A stretch of 64,000 bases of DNA from contig NZ_VEVQ02000005.1 in the NCBI RefSeq assembly GCF_006491595.2, positions 1 to 64,000 of the forward strand, written 5' to 3'. Below, one piece after another: positions 15,139 to 23,894 of the stretch (the stretch's first letter is position 1; each line of letters opens with the position of its first letter). The translations under genes were made by a program, and so were the position numbers. The notes under the pieces were generated by a model that was not told the origin of the DNA, ran no database searches, and saw only the letters and a program-made list of their open reading frames with translations. The DNA comes from Flavobacterium jejuense. GTDB taxonomy: Bacteria > Bacteroidota > Bacteroidia > Flavobacteriales > Flavobacteriaceae.

Positions 15139-15687
15139 ATGAAAACAACAGAAAAAATAATCATAATAGATTTAGAAGCGACTTGCTGGAATGGTCCAGT
15201 GCCTAAAGGGCAAGTTAATGAAATAATAGAAATAGGTATTTGCGAATTAGATACTCTTTCTGGAGCGATTACCAAAAATAAAGGTATCCTTATTAAACCA
15301 GAACATTCTACGGTAAGTCCGTTTTGTACAGAACTGACCACAATTACTCAAGAATTATTGGATAAGGAAGGAATGTCTTTTGAAGATGCTATTGAAATGC
15401 TGGAACAGGAATACCAACCCGATAAATACACTTGGGCAAGTTATGGTCAGTATGATTTAAACATGCTGAAAAAACAATGCTCCTACAGGAAAATTGGTTA
15501 CCCAATGGGAAGTCATCACATTAACGTAAAAGAATTGTTTAGTGAAGTGAAAGGACTGAACAAAAAAGTAGGCATGAACGGAGCGTTGGCAATTTTAAAC
15601 ATTCCATTAGAAGGCACACACCACAGAGGTGTTGATGATGCTAAGAATATTGCTAAGATACTGCATTGGTGTGTTTTGAATGAATAG
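15139..15687 (+). CDS. DEDDh 3'-5' exonuclease (KapD/ERI1-like)
   Basis: 182 residues with an RNase T/DnaQ-type fold. ExoI motif IIIDLEATCW near 8-17, ExoII motif SYGQYDLNML near 109-118 and ExoIII motif HHRGVDDAKNIAKI near 160-173 supply the D, E, D, D and H ligands. EATCW is typical of the ERI1/KapD branch, which trims RNA 3' ends. I chose ATG 15139, which places ExoI near the N-terminus; a TTG start at 15106 is possible. It ends before a terminator and forms a small unit with the phosphoesterase. Confidence 0.85.
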   Translation: MKTTEKIIIIDLEATCWNGPVPKGQVNEIIEIGICELDTLSGAITKNKGILIKPEHSTVSPFCTELTTITQELLDKEGMSFEDAIEMLEQEYQPDKYTWASYGQYDLNMLKKQCSYRKIGYPMGSHHINVKELFSEVKGLNKKVGMNGALAILNIPLEGTHHRGVDDAKNIAKILHWCVLNE

Positions 15688-15756
15688 CTTATAATTAGTG
15701 ATTAGTCGTTAGTGAATAGTGATTAGTATAACTAAAACAAAAATACTCTTGATGTG

Positions 15757-15805
15757 CCTTTACTGAAGTTGTCTTTTATTAGATTTTCTTTGGTAAAGGT
15801 TTTTT
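15757..15805 (+). terminator. Possible Rho-independent terminator
   Basis: CCTTTAC at 15757-15763 pairs with GTAAAGG at 15793-15799, followed by T6. The loop is long (29 nt). Confidence 0.55.
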
Positions 15806-15852
15806 AAAATGCATAACCACTATTTTAAAAATTAAAAACAGAAAATTCATAG

Positions 15853-15918
15853 ATGCTCCAGAGGAGCATTCTATTTATAAAAAAAAGGAATAACAAGATA
15901 GCATAGCTCCACAGGAGC
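15853..15918. repeat. Two GCTCC-n3-GGAGC hairpins
   Basis: ATGCTCC-AGA-GGAGCAT at 15853-15869 and GCTCC-ACA-GGAGC at 15906-15918 are two forms of one palindrome. Such hairpins are dispersed in Flavobacterium intergenic DNA; here they precede the endonuclease V operon. Confidence 0.6.
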
Positions 15919-15940
15919 GAAATAATTTACAAGAATACTA

Positions 15941-15948
15941 TATATTTG
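15941..15948 (+). promoter_or_regulatory. -7 element TATATTTG of the endoV-MoxR operon
   Basis: TATATTTG matches TAnnTTTG and lies 20 bp before the ATG at 15968. A matching -33 TTG is not obvious. Confidence 0.5.
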
Positions 15949-15967
15949 TTTTATAAACCAAAAGAAA

Positions 15968-16471
15968 ATGATTTTAACCATAGATGTCCATTACAAAACC
16001 GATTATGCCAAAACCGTTTTGCTGTTTTTTGAAAATTGGCAAAGTGAAACCCCAACAAATGTAGTTACACATATAACAAAAGATGTTTTGGATTACGAAC
16101 CTGGTTCGTTCTACAAAAGAGAATTGCCTTGTATTATGAATGCTTTGGAAGAAGTTGCTTTAGAAGGATTGGAAACGATTATCATTGACGGACATATTTA
16201 TGTAGATAATGACGGAAAATATGGTTTAGGAGGTCATTTGTATGAAGCTTTGGATCAAAAATTTCCTATAATTGGAATGGCAAAAACATCTTTTCAAAGT
16301 AATACAGAAACCGTAGTTGAAATTTTACGAGGAGAGAGCAAAAATCCGTTGTTTGTGTCTGCCATAGGTTTAGAGAAAGAAGTAGCCGCAAATCATATTA
16401 AAAACATGTTTGGTGCCTATCGTTTGCCATATTTGTTGAAGTTAATGGATCTGATAACGAAGGAAGAGTAA
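15968..16471 (+). CDS. nfi: Endonuclease V family protein
   Basis: 167 residues. Motifs fit endonuclease V: ILTIDVHY with the first aspartate, YEPGSFYKRELP (the family's PYxPGxxxFRE segment with catalytic glutamate), TIIIDGHIYVD with the second aspartate, GLGGHLYEAL and IIGMAKTSF with the lysine. It cleaves one bond 3' of inosine in DNA or RNA. At 167 residues it is shorter than the usual 210-230, with a trimmed N-terminus and C-terminus. It opens a seven-gene operon and overlaps the next start by 1 nt, so it is an integral member of the MoxR-vWA system. Its location favours an RNA or foreign-nucleic-acid role, by inference. Confidence 0.85.
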   Translation: MILTIDVHYKTDYAKTVLLFFENWQSETPTNVVTHITKDVLDYEPGSFYKRELPCIMNALEEVALEGLETIIIDGHIYVDNDGKYGLGGHLYEALDQKFPIIGMAKTSFQSNTETVVEILRGESKNPLFVSAIGLEKEVAANHIKNMFGAYRLPYLLKLMDLITKEE

Positions 16472-17097
16472 TGAATGAAAAAAAAATACCCTTTTTAGAT
16501 ACTATCTATCATTTGCGTTCTATTGAACATGCTATTATTTATGATAAGAAGTTGGATATTTCAAAGGAAGAAGAAAAGGAAGTCATCGAACTTCTTAAGG
16601 ATGAATATGAAAAAGAAAAACTCAATTATCCTTTTCAAGCTCCAGTTTTTGATGAAGTTGCTGCTTTGTGGGGAAGCAAGATCGTATATTTCGCTACGCA
16701 ATTGGTCTTAAATAGAGAAGATACGGCAAGTAAAATAAGTACATTGTTTCCTGATTTTGGTCAACCCATAATTCCTTCAGCAATGCTTTCAGCCGATTTG
16801 TGTTTGCGCTTTCTACCGCAATTACTTTTGCAATTGCAACTCATGGATGCAGATGATATGATTCTTCCTGTATTAGAACAAAAACTAAAACAGTTTCCTT
16901 ATTCTGGAATAGGATATGAAATGAATTTGGAAAATATAGACTTGAGTGTTGCTTTATCTGATGCTTGTTTAACGCAATTATTTTTAGATAGGGTAGTGGA
17001 AAAGAAAGATAAAAACAGAGGCAATTTAGAAGTAATTAAACCCTTGCTTTTGGCAAATTTCGGAGATTATAAAACGATTTTTTGGAACGAATTGTAA
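16471..17097 (+). CDS. Unknown operon protein, likely ternary-system accessory
   Basis: 208 residues, predicted soluble and helical. The N-terminal third is charged (KEEEKEVIELLKDEYEKEK). The middle has DFGQPIIPSAMLSADLCLRFLPQLLLQLQ. No catalytic motif is visible. It begins on the stop codon of endonuclease V (1-nt overlap) and precedes the MoxR gene by 18 nt. MoxR-vWA-beta-propeller systems carry several small accessory (bpX-type) proteins in this place; I cannot tell which one this is. Confidence 0.6.
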   Translation: MNEKKIPFLDTIYHLRSIEHAIIYDKKLDISKEEEKEVIELLKDEYEKEKLNYPFQAPVFDEVAALWGSKIVYFATQLVLNREDTASKISTLFPDFGQPIIPSAMLSADLCLRFLPQLLLQLQLMDADDMILPVLEQKLKQFPYSGIGYEMNLENIDLSVALSDACLTQLFLDRVVEKKDKNRGNLEVIKPLLLANFGDYKTIFWNEL

Positions 17098-17115
17098 AAA
17101 ATATTTTAATAGAAA

Positions 17116-18249
17116 ATGAACACACTACATACTTTAAATGCCCTTTTAAAACATATAAAAGAAACCTTTATAGGTAAAAACGAAATTGTCGATTTGCTAG
17201 GAATTTGCTTATTGGCTAGAGAGAATGCCTTTTTGCTAGGTCCTCCTGGAACGGCAAAGAGTGCTATTGTAAGAGCTTTGTCTAATGGTATTGAAGACGG
17301 TAAAAACTTCGAATACCTATTAACCCGTTTTACAGAACCGAATGAAATTTTTGGTCCTTTTGATATTCGAAAGTTAAAAGACGGTGAATTAGTTACCAAT
17401 ACTGAAGCCATGATGCCAGAAGCTTCTATGGTTTTCTTAGATGAGATTTTCAATGCTAATTCAGCTATTTTGAATAGTTTGTTGATGGCTTTGAATGAAA
17501 AAATTTTTCGTAGAGGTAAAGAAACTAAGAAATTACCAGCCTTAATGTTTGTTGGTGCAAGTAATCTATTACCAGAAGATGAAGCTTTGAATGCTTTGTT
17601 AGACCGTTTTTTACTTCGTGTGAAATGTGATTACGTAGATCCTGATTTGTTGAACGAAGTGCTTTTGGCAGGTTGGAAATTAGAAAACAAAACGGCTGAA
17701 ACAACTCCAACAATCAAAGCAGATGAGGTAAGAGAATTACAAGCAGCAACACGAAAAGTTGATTTGGCATCCATTCGTAAAGAATATGTCGATTTAATTC
17801 ATTCGTTACGTAATGCAGGAATTAATGTTTCTGATCGTAGAGCGGTTAAAATTCAAAACTTAATTGCTGCAAGTGCTTTTATTTGTGGAAGAGACACTGC
17901 TATTTTATCCGATTTGTGGGTGTTGAAATACATTTGGGATACAGAAGAACAAGTAGAAGTTTTAGAAGGTATAGTAAATCATGTGATTGAAAAAGATACT
18001 AGTGAAAAAGCCCATCCACAAGCAGTTTATAATAAAGTGCCCGATGCAGAGGAAGTCATGAAAGAAGTGAAATATTTGTCGGAGAAATGGAACGATAGTA
18101 CGTTGTCTTTTGAAGAACAGAATATTATTAAAGATAAATTACGCTATGTGCAAACACGTTGTGACTGGATTAAAAACCAAGAACAAAAGAAGTATATTCA
18201 AGAGGAAATAGAACAATTGTGGCAGAAAATGCTTAAAACCTTTGCCTAA
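17116..18249 (+). CDS. MoxR-type AAA+ ATPase
   Basis: 377 residues. Walker A GPPGTAKSAI lies near 39-48, Walker B MVFLDEIFN near 109-117, and sensor/arginine-finger segments include GASNLLPEDEALNALLDRFLLRV near 152-174. This is the RavA/MoxR branch, which uses ATP to remodel partners together with vWA proteins. The C-terminal 100 residues form a helical lid region. The next gene starts within its stop codon. With the vWA gene two genes downstream it forms the core pair of the operon. Confidence 0.92.
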   Translation: MNTLHTLNALLKHIKETFIGKNEIVDLLGICLLARENAFLLGPPGTAKSAIVRALSNGIEDGKNFEYLLTRFTEPNEIFGPFDIRKLKDGELVTNTEAMMPEASMVFLDEIFNANSAILNSLLMALNEKIFRRGKETKKLPALMFVGASNLLPEDEALNALLDRFLLRVKCDYVDPDLLNEVLLAGWKLENKTAETTPTIKADEVRELQAATRKVDLASIRKEYVDLIHSLRNAGINVSDRRAVKIQNLIAASAFICGRDTAILSDLWVLKYIWDTEEQVEVLEGIVNHVIEKDTSEKAHPQAVYNKVPDAEEVMKEVKYLSEKWNDSTLSFEEQNIIKDKLRYVQTRCDWIKNQEQKKYIQEEIEQLWQKMLKTFA

Positions 18250-18950
18250 TGTTTTATGTGGAATTACATAAAAGTCATTTAGACTATTTGGCTCCTATAA
18301 GACATTGGAATAATCTAAAATTAGCTTTTGAAGGAGAAGCTATCTTTATTAAAGATTTTTCAATGGAGCAAATTAATGATGTAGTGTTGTTGCAAATCCC
18401 GCACATTATAGTGTATGAATTGAAAGAGCAGTTGTTGTTTCGAAAAGACAAATTAGTACCAACTAAAAAAATACCTTCCGCTTTATTGTGGATGCCTATT
18501 TTGAATGCATTGCCTATTGATTTACCAAATTATAATATGAATTATTTTGGTATTCCTGACAAAATAGACATTCAAATTGTAAAAAGTGAAGTTGAACAAA
18601 AGCCTTATGGATTAATTACCAAATTGGAAAATGTAAAAGAATATATTGAAACACTACCGCAAGTACGTTTGCAGAATTTAAAATGGATAATTATAGAAGA
18701 TAGTGTGCTGTTTCTAGGCACTCCTTTGTTGCCTATTAAAGGACAAACCTATTGGCTAAAAGACAATTGTTTGTTTCCAACAGGTTATGCCTTGGAATTT
18801 GATATTTTGTTTCCAATTATAAAAAAACAACTCGATCCGAATAATGATAGTATGCTTTTGTTTCAAAATAACAATAGCTTTCTGTCTATTCCTTTGAGTG
18901 AATGTAAACCTTTAACCCTTAGTTCGTTTCGACTAACGGTAAACGAATAA
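18249..18950 (+). CDS. Unknown MoxR-vWA operon protein (bpX-type candidate)
   Basis: 233 residues, soluble and rich in beta strands, with no catalytic motif. Recurring strand-like segments (VLFLGTPLLPIKGQTYWLKDNCLFPTG) suit a beta-propeller or beta-sandwich scaffold. It overlaps the MoxR stop codon and lies 4 nt before the vWA gene, so its product likely works with both. By position it matches the third component of MoxR-vWA-beta-propeller ternary systems; the exact subfamily cannot be stated from sequence alone. Confidence 0.6.
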   Translation: MFYVELHKSHLDYLAPIRHWNNLKLAFEGEAIFIKDFSMEQINDVVLLQIPHIIVYELKEQLLFRKDKLVPTKKIPSALLWMPILNALPIDLPNYNMNYFGIPDKIDIQIVKSEVEQKPYGLITKLENVKEYIETLPQVRLQNLKWIIIEDSVLFLGTPLLPIKGQTYWLKDNCLFPTGYALEFDILFPIIKKQLDPNNDSMLLFQNNNSFLSIPLSECKPLTLSSFRLTVNE

Positions 18951-18954
18951 AAAA

Positions 18955-21543
18955 ATGGATTTTAAAAAATATTTTCAGCAATATCACGATTACTTTTGGT
19001 ATACAATGACTTACAAAGATGATTTTGAAGATGATGTTGTTGTATTTGACCAATCTAATAATGGTTCAACAATTGCTTATAAAAATTATGTTACAGAAGT
19101 TTTAGAATTACTTTCGGATGATTGTATTCCACCTTTTGGTTCATTGTTGTTAGCTATTGTAGCTACCAATCCAAATAGTGAAGCTTTATTAGTTACTTTA
19201 CATCATTATGCTAAATCGAAAGAACGGGCTAGTTCATTTCCAAATGCCAATTTGTATCGAACCGGAGCTGCTTTCGATTTTTTAAAGATACTTGCAAGCT
19301 TACCTGAAGAGTACAAAGCAGGTGATAATCGTATTTTGCTTTTTAAGACTATTTTTGAAAAATGTCATAATAGAGTGGGAAGTGAAATTGCTAAAAAAAT
19401 AATTAATGATTTTAAAGAGGTAGGAACAGATTATGCAGAGCGAATTAATGTAATTCCTTTCAACGAAGCTAATTTTATAAAAGATTTTAGAACCATTGCT
19501 TTATTAAAACAAAAGTTTCCTAACAAAGAATCTTTACTCAAAGCATTAACGGCTTTGCCTGAACCTGAAAAAATAGAAGAAGTATTAGCAGAAGAAGTTT
19601 CTCAACCTTTAGAATCGAATAAGACAATCGATTTTGTAGAAGAATTAATTCAGGAGCAAAAAACGTTTCAAGTAGGTAGTTTACTACAGCGTATTTGGTC
19701 GGGATTGAATATTCCATTTCATCATAATGTACCTAGTCAACAACCTATTGGAGGTGTTTCCGATTTAACCAATAAAGGTGATTTCGATAAGTTGTTGTTG
19801 TCTGAGTTTGCCAATGATGATCTAGTTTTCATGTCACGTTTGGCCAATAATGAAGCTTTGTACATTCAGCGAGAAATTCCACCACAAGACAATAAGAAAG
19901 TACGTGTTTTGTTGCTTGATGTTTCGTTAAAAAATTGGGGAAACCCAAAAATAGTAACTTTTGCCACAGCTTTAGCGATTGCCAAACATCCAAAAACAGA
20001 TATTGAATGTGTAGTGTATGCTTTCGGTAAAGAATACACACCAGTAAAAATAGATACTGTAAACCAAGTAATTACTAGTTTACAAGAATTGAGTGGAGGA
20101 TTAGATGGAGGAGAAGGTCTACAGCAGTATTTTGAGAAAGAATACGGAAGTCTTGAAGAGGTAGAATTGTTCGTGTTTACTCAAGAAGAGAATTTTGAAT
20201 CAATCCCTTTTACTAAAGTAATTAACGAACATTTTGATAAGATTAATTTTATCATCACAACTACTGCTTCTGGAGTAATTGATACTTATAAAATAAAAAA
20301 TAAGGTAAGAAAACATATAAAAAAGATACAATTGCCTTTGGACGAATTATGGAGTAATCCCCCAAAACCAAGAACTAGAGCAAAAGCAATGCGTTCAAAC
20401 AGTCAAAGTGAAATTCCTATTTTGTATCCTGTGGAGCGCAATTATAGTTCGATATTTCATTATGAAAGTGTTTTTTATATGTTTATTAATTCCAATTTGT
20501 TTGTTTTTCAAGACCAACCCTTAACGAAAGGATTTGAAAAGATAACGAGTTCCATTCCTTTTACAAAAGGACAATTTACAATTTTTAAGAATAAAATGGG
20601 TGCTTTGATTTTGGTAAACTGGATAGCCGAAGAAAAAAGACTGTCTTTTTATGATTTGGAACAAAAGACAACAATTTCAAAAGAAATAACGATTAATACA
20701 GAATTGGATTTAAAACTCTTTTCAAAAGAACAAAATGTGTATTTTTCAGATGATGATTTGTTTTATAAAATTTCCGATACTTTTGATTGTATTGTAACTT
20801 CTCATGAAGCAGTAAAAGACTATTTTAAACAGTATAGTTTTAAAAACAATCAGTTTGTAAGGGATTTTAAACATACGAGTAAAACCTATGTTGTCATGAA
20901 TAACCTTAAAACGGTTAGAATTAAGAGGAATAGAACTGAAGTAAGTCAATATAACCAAAATAGTAATGATATCATTCAATGTAACAAATATGCTTTACAA
21001 TCCAATACATTTTTAGAGTATTATGGTAATCGTTTAGATAGCTATCTTGTTTTAGAAATGAGAGTTACCTTAGTATTAAAAAAGGCAAATAAAAATCAAA
21101 TTAATATTATTAAATTTTTAAAAGAGAATTTTAATTATGGTTTAGGTGAAGCGAAAATGATGGTGGATGATTTCAATAAAGTAATTGTTGAAAACATAGC
21201 TAATGAAGAGGCACAAAAATATAAAACGGATTTAGAAAATTTAGGAGCAACTTGTTATATTGAAATAACTCATTTTATCACAAAGGATGGAAGTAGTGTC
21301 AGTTGTAACAATGGAATTTTGACATTAGAAAGTAGTAATACCAATATTCCAAAAATGTATATTCCTTTTATAACTAATTTTCCTTCAGCAATGGCAACGG
21401 ATAATGATTTTACAGGAAATCCCCATTTTTTACCTGAAGAAAGTAATTTAAACGTTATTGATACACAAGATTTTCACGATAAATATTACAAACCATTTAT
21501 CCAACATATTATAGAACATGAAGCTAACGTTACAACCGCATAA
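18955..21543 (+). CDS. vWA protein with a C-terminal ribosomal L7/L12-like domain
   Basis: 862 residues. A vWA domain begins near residue 313 with VRVLLLDVSLKNWGNPKI, where DVSLK replaces the MIDAS DxSxS, so metal binding may be altered. Residues about 495-690 are beta-rich and may be the propeller part. Residues about 703-772 closely follow the ribosomal protein L7/L12 C-terminal domain: LVLKKANKNQINIIKFLKEN, then GLGEAKMMVDD, then EEAQKYKTDLENLGATCYIE. On ribosomes that domain recruits translation GTPases. The next gene overlaps by 26 nt. It is the central partner of the MoxR ATPase. Confidence 0.8.
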   Translation: MDFKKYFQQYHDYFWYTMTYKDDFEDDVVVFDQSNNGSTIAYKNYVTEVLELLSDDCIPPFGSLLLAIVATNPNSEALLVTLHHYAKSKERASSFPNANLYRTGAAFDFLKILASLPEEYKAGDNRILLFKTIFEKCHNRVGSEIAKKIINDFKEVGTDYAERINVIPFNEANFIKDFRTIALLKQKFPNKESLLKALTALPEPEKIEEVLAEEVSQPLESNKTIDFVEELIQEQKTFQVGSLLQRIWSGLNIPFHHNVPSQQPIGGVSDLTNKGDFDKLLLSEFANDDLVFMSRLANNEALYIQREIPPQDNKKVRVLLLDVSLKNWGNPKIVTFATALAIAKHPKTDIECVVYAFGKEYTPVKIDTVNQVITSLQELSGGLDGGEGLQQYFEKEYGSLEEVELFVFTQEENFESIPFTKVINEHFDKINFIITTTASGVIDTYKIKNKVRKHIKKIQLPLDELWSNPPKPRTRAKAMRSNSQSEIPILYPVERNYSSIFHYESVFYMFINSNLFVFQDQPLTKGFEKITSSIPFTKGQFTIFKNKMGALILVNWIAEEKRLSFYDLEQKTTISKEITINTELDLKLFSKEQNVYFSDDDLFYKISDTFDCIVTSHEAVKDYFKQYSFKNNQFVRDFKHTSKTYVVMNNLKTVRIKRNRTEVSQYNQNSNDIIQCNKYALQSNTFLEYYGNRLDSYLVLEMRVTLVLKKANKNQINIIKFLKENFNYGLGEAKMMVDDFNKVIVENIANEEAQKYKTDLENLGATCYIEITHFITKDGSSVSCNNGILTLESSNTNIPKMYIPFITNFPSAMATDNDFTGNPHFLPEESNLNVIDTQDFHDKYYKPFIQHIIEHEANVTTA

Positions 21544-22723
21544 AAGAAACAAATATCCTATTGCAGGCATTTTGATAAAAGGCAATACTCCTTTGGTATG
21601 GTTGCAAAACTTGCAGGAGTTAGATATTGCTTTAACAACTTGTGTTTGTTATCCAATTCCTAGTACAGTGGCTAATGAATTGTATGGTTGTTTGGTTGTA
21701 GTTCCTGTAAATACAATTAAGAAAGATCATGCTCATTTACAAGTACAACTGTATGAAGAAAAAGTATTTATTCCAGAATATGCTATAATTTCTCCTTTTT
21801 TATCTAAAGAAGAAGGAAACAAGATTTTAGGAATAGATTATCATTTTCTACATCCAGAATTGGGTTTAATCGAACTAGAAGAAGCAATTGATTGGGCAAC
21901 TTTATTGAATCCTTTTCGTAAAATTAATGTAAGGCTAAAGACACCACATTCTGGTGTTTTTATTCCAAAGCAATTGCGTTCAGTTCATGTGGAATATGAT
22001 GAGGAAACATTATTAGAAGCTTTAGAAAATCCTTTAACTGAAGAAGAAAAGTTAGAGAAATTGCCTTTTGATATGAAGAAACTAATGGCTGGAAATCAAA
22101 AAGAAATGGAGAAGTTTCTAGCTTTTATGGATAAAAACCCTGAATTGGCTATGAAATATGCAATACCTTTAGATACTTTGGGTACAGCTAGAGGAAACAA
22201 TAATGGAGTTTTTCAATTTGGAGGTAGTTTTAAAGAATCATTTTCTCGTTTTTTTGGATTTTCTGATGTATCAGGAAATCCAACAACTAAGAATTCTAGT
22301 GAGAAAGTTTCAAAAATTATAAGCCTTATTTTATTAACAGTAGGTGTTCTTTTTGTATTTTATATTATAAAAACATTTATAAATTATAGCGTTACAAGTT
22401 CAAAAAATTTACCAACAAATTATTTAGGTTCTTCAAGTGGAAATAATGTGATATTAGTACTATTTATAGTAATTTGTATAGGAGGTATATTTCGATTAAT
22501 GCTACTGTCAAAATTTGATTTTAAAGGTAAACCTGCTACTATAAATAAGTTAATTATGGTTCTTCTCTTAATTATTTCTCTTTATTATTTATTGAGTTTT
22601 ATGTATTCTAATTTTGGTCTCACAAAATGGTACTCTATAGTTACTTTACTATTTATAGTAGCATTAATTTATAGGTTATTTGATGTTGACAAAGAAGTAT
22701 TTAAAGAAAAAGATGAAAAATAA
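21518..22723 (+). CDS. Membrane protein of the MoxR-vWA system (bpX6-like candidate)
   Basis: 401 residues. The N-terminal half (1-220) is soluble, with YPIAGILIKGNTPLVWLQNLQELD near the start and FDMKKLMAGNQKEMEKFLAFM near 185-205. Four hydrophobic segments follow: about 266-286, 307-330, 343-363 and 370-388. It overlaps the vWA gene by 26 nt and the next gene by 11 nt. It would tether the ATPase complex to the inner membrane. Resemblance to the bpX6 component is by layout and memory of the family, not proven. Confidence 0.6.
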   Translation: MKLTLQPHKRNKYPIAGILIKGNTPLVWLQNLQELDIALTTCVCYPIPSTVANELYGCLVVVPVNTIKKDHAHLQVQLYEEKVFIPEYAIISPFLSKEEGNKILGIDYHFLHPELGLIELEEAIDWATLLNPFRKINVRLKTPHSGVFIPKQLRSVHVEYDEETLLEALENPLTEEEKLEKLPFDMKKLMAGNQKEMEKFLAFMDKNPELAMKYAIPLDTLGTARGNNNGVFQFGGSFKESFSRFFGFSDVSGNPTTKNSSEKVSKIISLILLTVGVLFVFYIIKTFINYSVTSSKNLPTNYLGSSSGNNVILVLFIVICIGGIFRLMLLSKFDFKGKPATINKLIMVLLLIISLYYLLSFMYSNFGLTKWYSIVTLLFIVALIYRLFDVDKEVFKEKDEK

Positions 22724-23726
22724 ACAATCATTTGATAAAAAAGTTATTGATGTAATTTTTATATTACTCATATTAAAACTAATCTACTCCTTACTTTCGG
22801 GGTTTTATTTAGGAACAAGCGAATTCATTATTCTAATTGTAAGTACTGTAATATTTTCGCTTTTGTTATTTTATGTTTTGAAAAGATTAGCCAATTCAGA
22901 ATTTAATTCAACAATTAAAAATGGCAACGGACCAGAATCAAACGTTCTACTACAATCGAGTGTCTTTAATCAAATTGAGCAAAAATATAGAGACTTAGCT
23001 CAAGAATATGTCAAGAATAAAGAATACAAAAAAGCCGCTCACGTGTATATGAAATTGTTGAAAGATAATTATACAGCCTCAAATGTATTATATGATGGTG
23101 GATTATATATAGAAGCAGCAACTGTAAACTTAAAATACTTAAAAAACGAATCCAAAGCCGCAGAATGTTTTGAAAAAGGAAAAGCTTATAAAGATGCTTT
23201 ACACTTATATAAAAAATTAGAGAATCATGAAAAAGTAGGCGATATGTATATGCATATGAACGAGTTAGAAGAAGCTCAAAAAGCCTATTATACAGTTGTT
23301 GATACTGATGTAGGAGTAAAACAGTACATAAAAGCTTCTCATGTATTGAAAGATAAAATAAAAGCACCGGAAGAAGCTCAAGAATTACTTCTTGAAGGTT
23401 GGGAAAAAAATATTCAAAATAAAGACTGTTTGCAAGCTTATTTTCAAAATTTAAAAGATAAAAATAATTTAGAAGAAAATATCCAAACTATTTATGATAC
23501 TAAAACCATCGAGACTAATAAAGAAAGCTTTTTTCAAGTGATAAAAGGTCAGTTTGGTAAAAACGATAAAGTCAATAAAACAGTGCGAAGCATTTCCTAT
23601 GAAATTGTATCCCAATTAATGGATAAAAAGCCTGAAATTGTTTCAGAATTGAACTATTTAAACGCACAAAATACTTCTTTTGCAAAAGATGTAATGCAAT
23701 ACAAATTGAATAGAAGAAAAAAATAG
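22713..23726 (+). CDS. Membrane-anchored TPR protein
   Basis: 337 residues from ATG 22713 (an in-frame ATG at 22680 also exists but lies deeper in the previous gene). Two membrane segments near 8-31 and 37-57 are followed by a cytoplasmic helical-repeat region. Repeats such as YVKNKEYKKAAHVYMKLLKDN, AAECFEKGKAYKDALHLYKKL and VGDMYMHMNELEEAQKAYYTV are tetratricopeptide-like. It is the last gene of the operon and probably a scaffold for the MoxR-vWA complex. Confidence 0.78.
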   Translation: MKNKQSFDKKVIDVIFILLILKLIYSLLSGFYLGTSEFIILIVSTVIFSLLLFYVLKRLANSEFNSTIKNGNGPESNVLLQSSVFNQIEQKYRDLAQEYVKNKEYKKAAHVYMKLLKDNYTASNVLYDGGLYIEAATVNLKYLKNESKAAECFEKGKAYKDALHLYKKLENHEKVGDMYMHMNELEEAQKAYYTVVDTDVGVKQYIKASHVLKDKIKAPEEAQELLLEGWEKNIQNKDCLQAYFQNLKDKNNLEENIQTIYDTKTIETNKESFFQVIKGQFGKNDKVNKTVRSISYEIVSQLMDKKPEIVSELNYLNAQNTSFAKDVMQYKLNRRKK

Positions 23727-23894
23727 AAATAGTTATAAAATAATAAATTATGTGATCAGATTAATAAGGAGAAGTAATTTTTTTAGATTTCATAAACTAA
23801 TAGAAATTTTTTATTAAATTTATTAAGGTCAGAAATAAAATGTTATAAAACAGCTTATCTCTTTCTTTTAAACAAACAAATAAATATTGATTCT

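Noticed and set aside
5423-23726. Prophage or integrative element covering the RNA island
   Set aside because: No integrase, structural phage gene, conjugation gene or clear attachment-site duplication was seen, although tRNA arrays and the ligase recall phage content.
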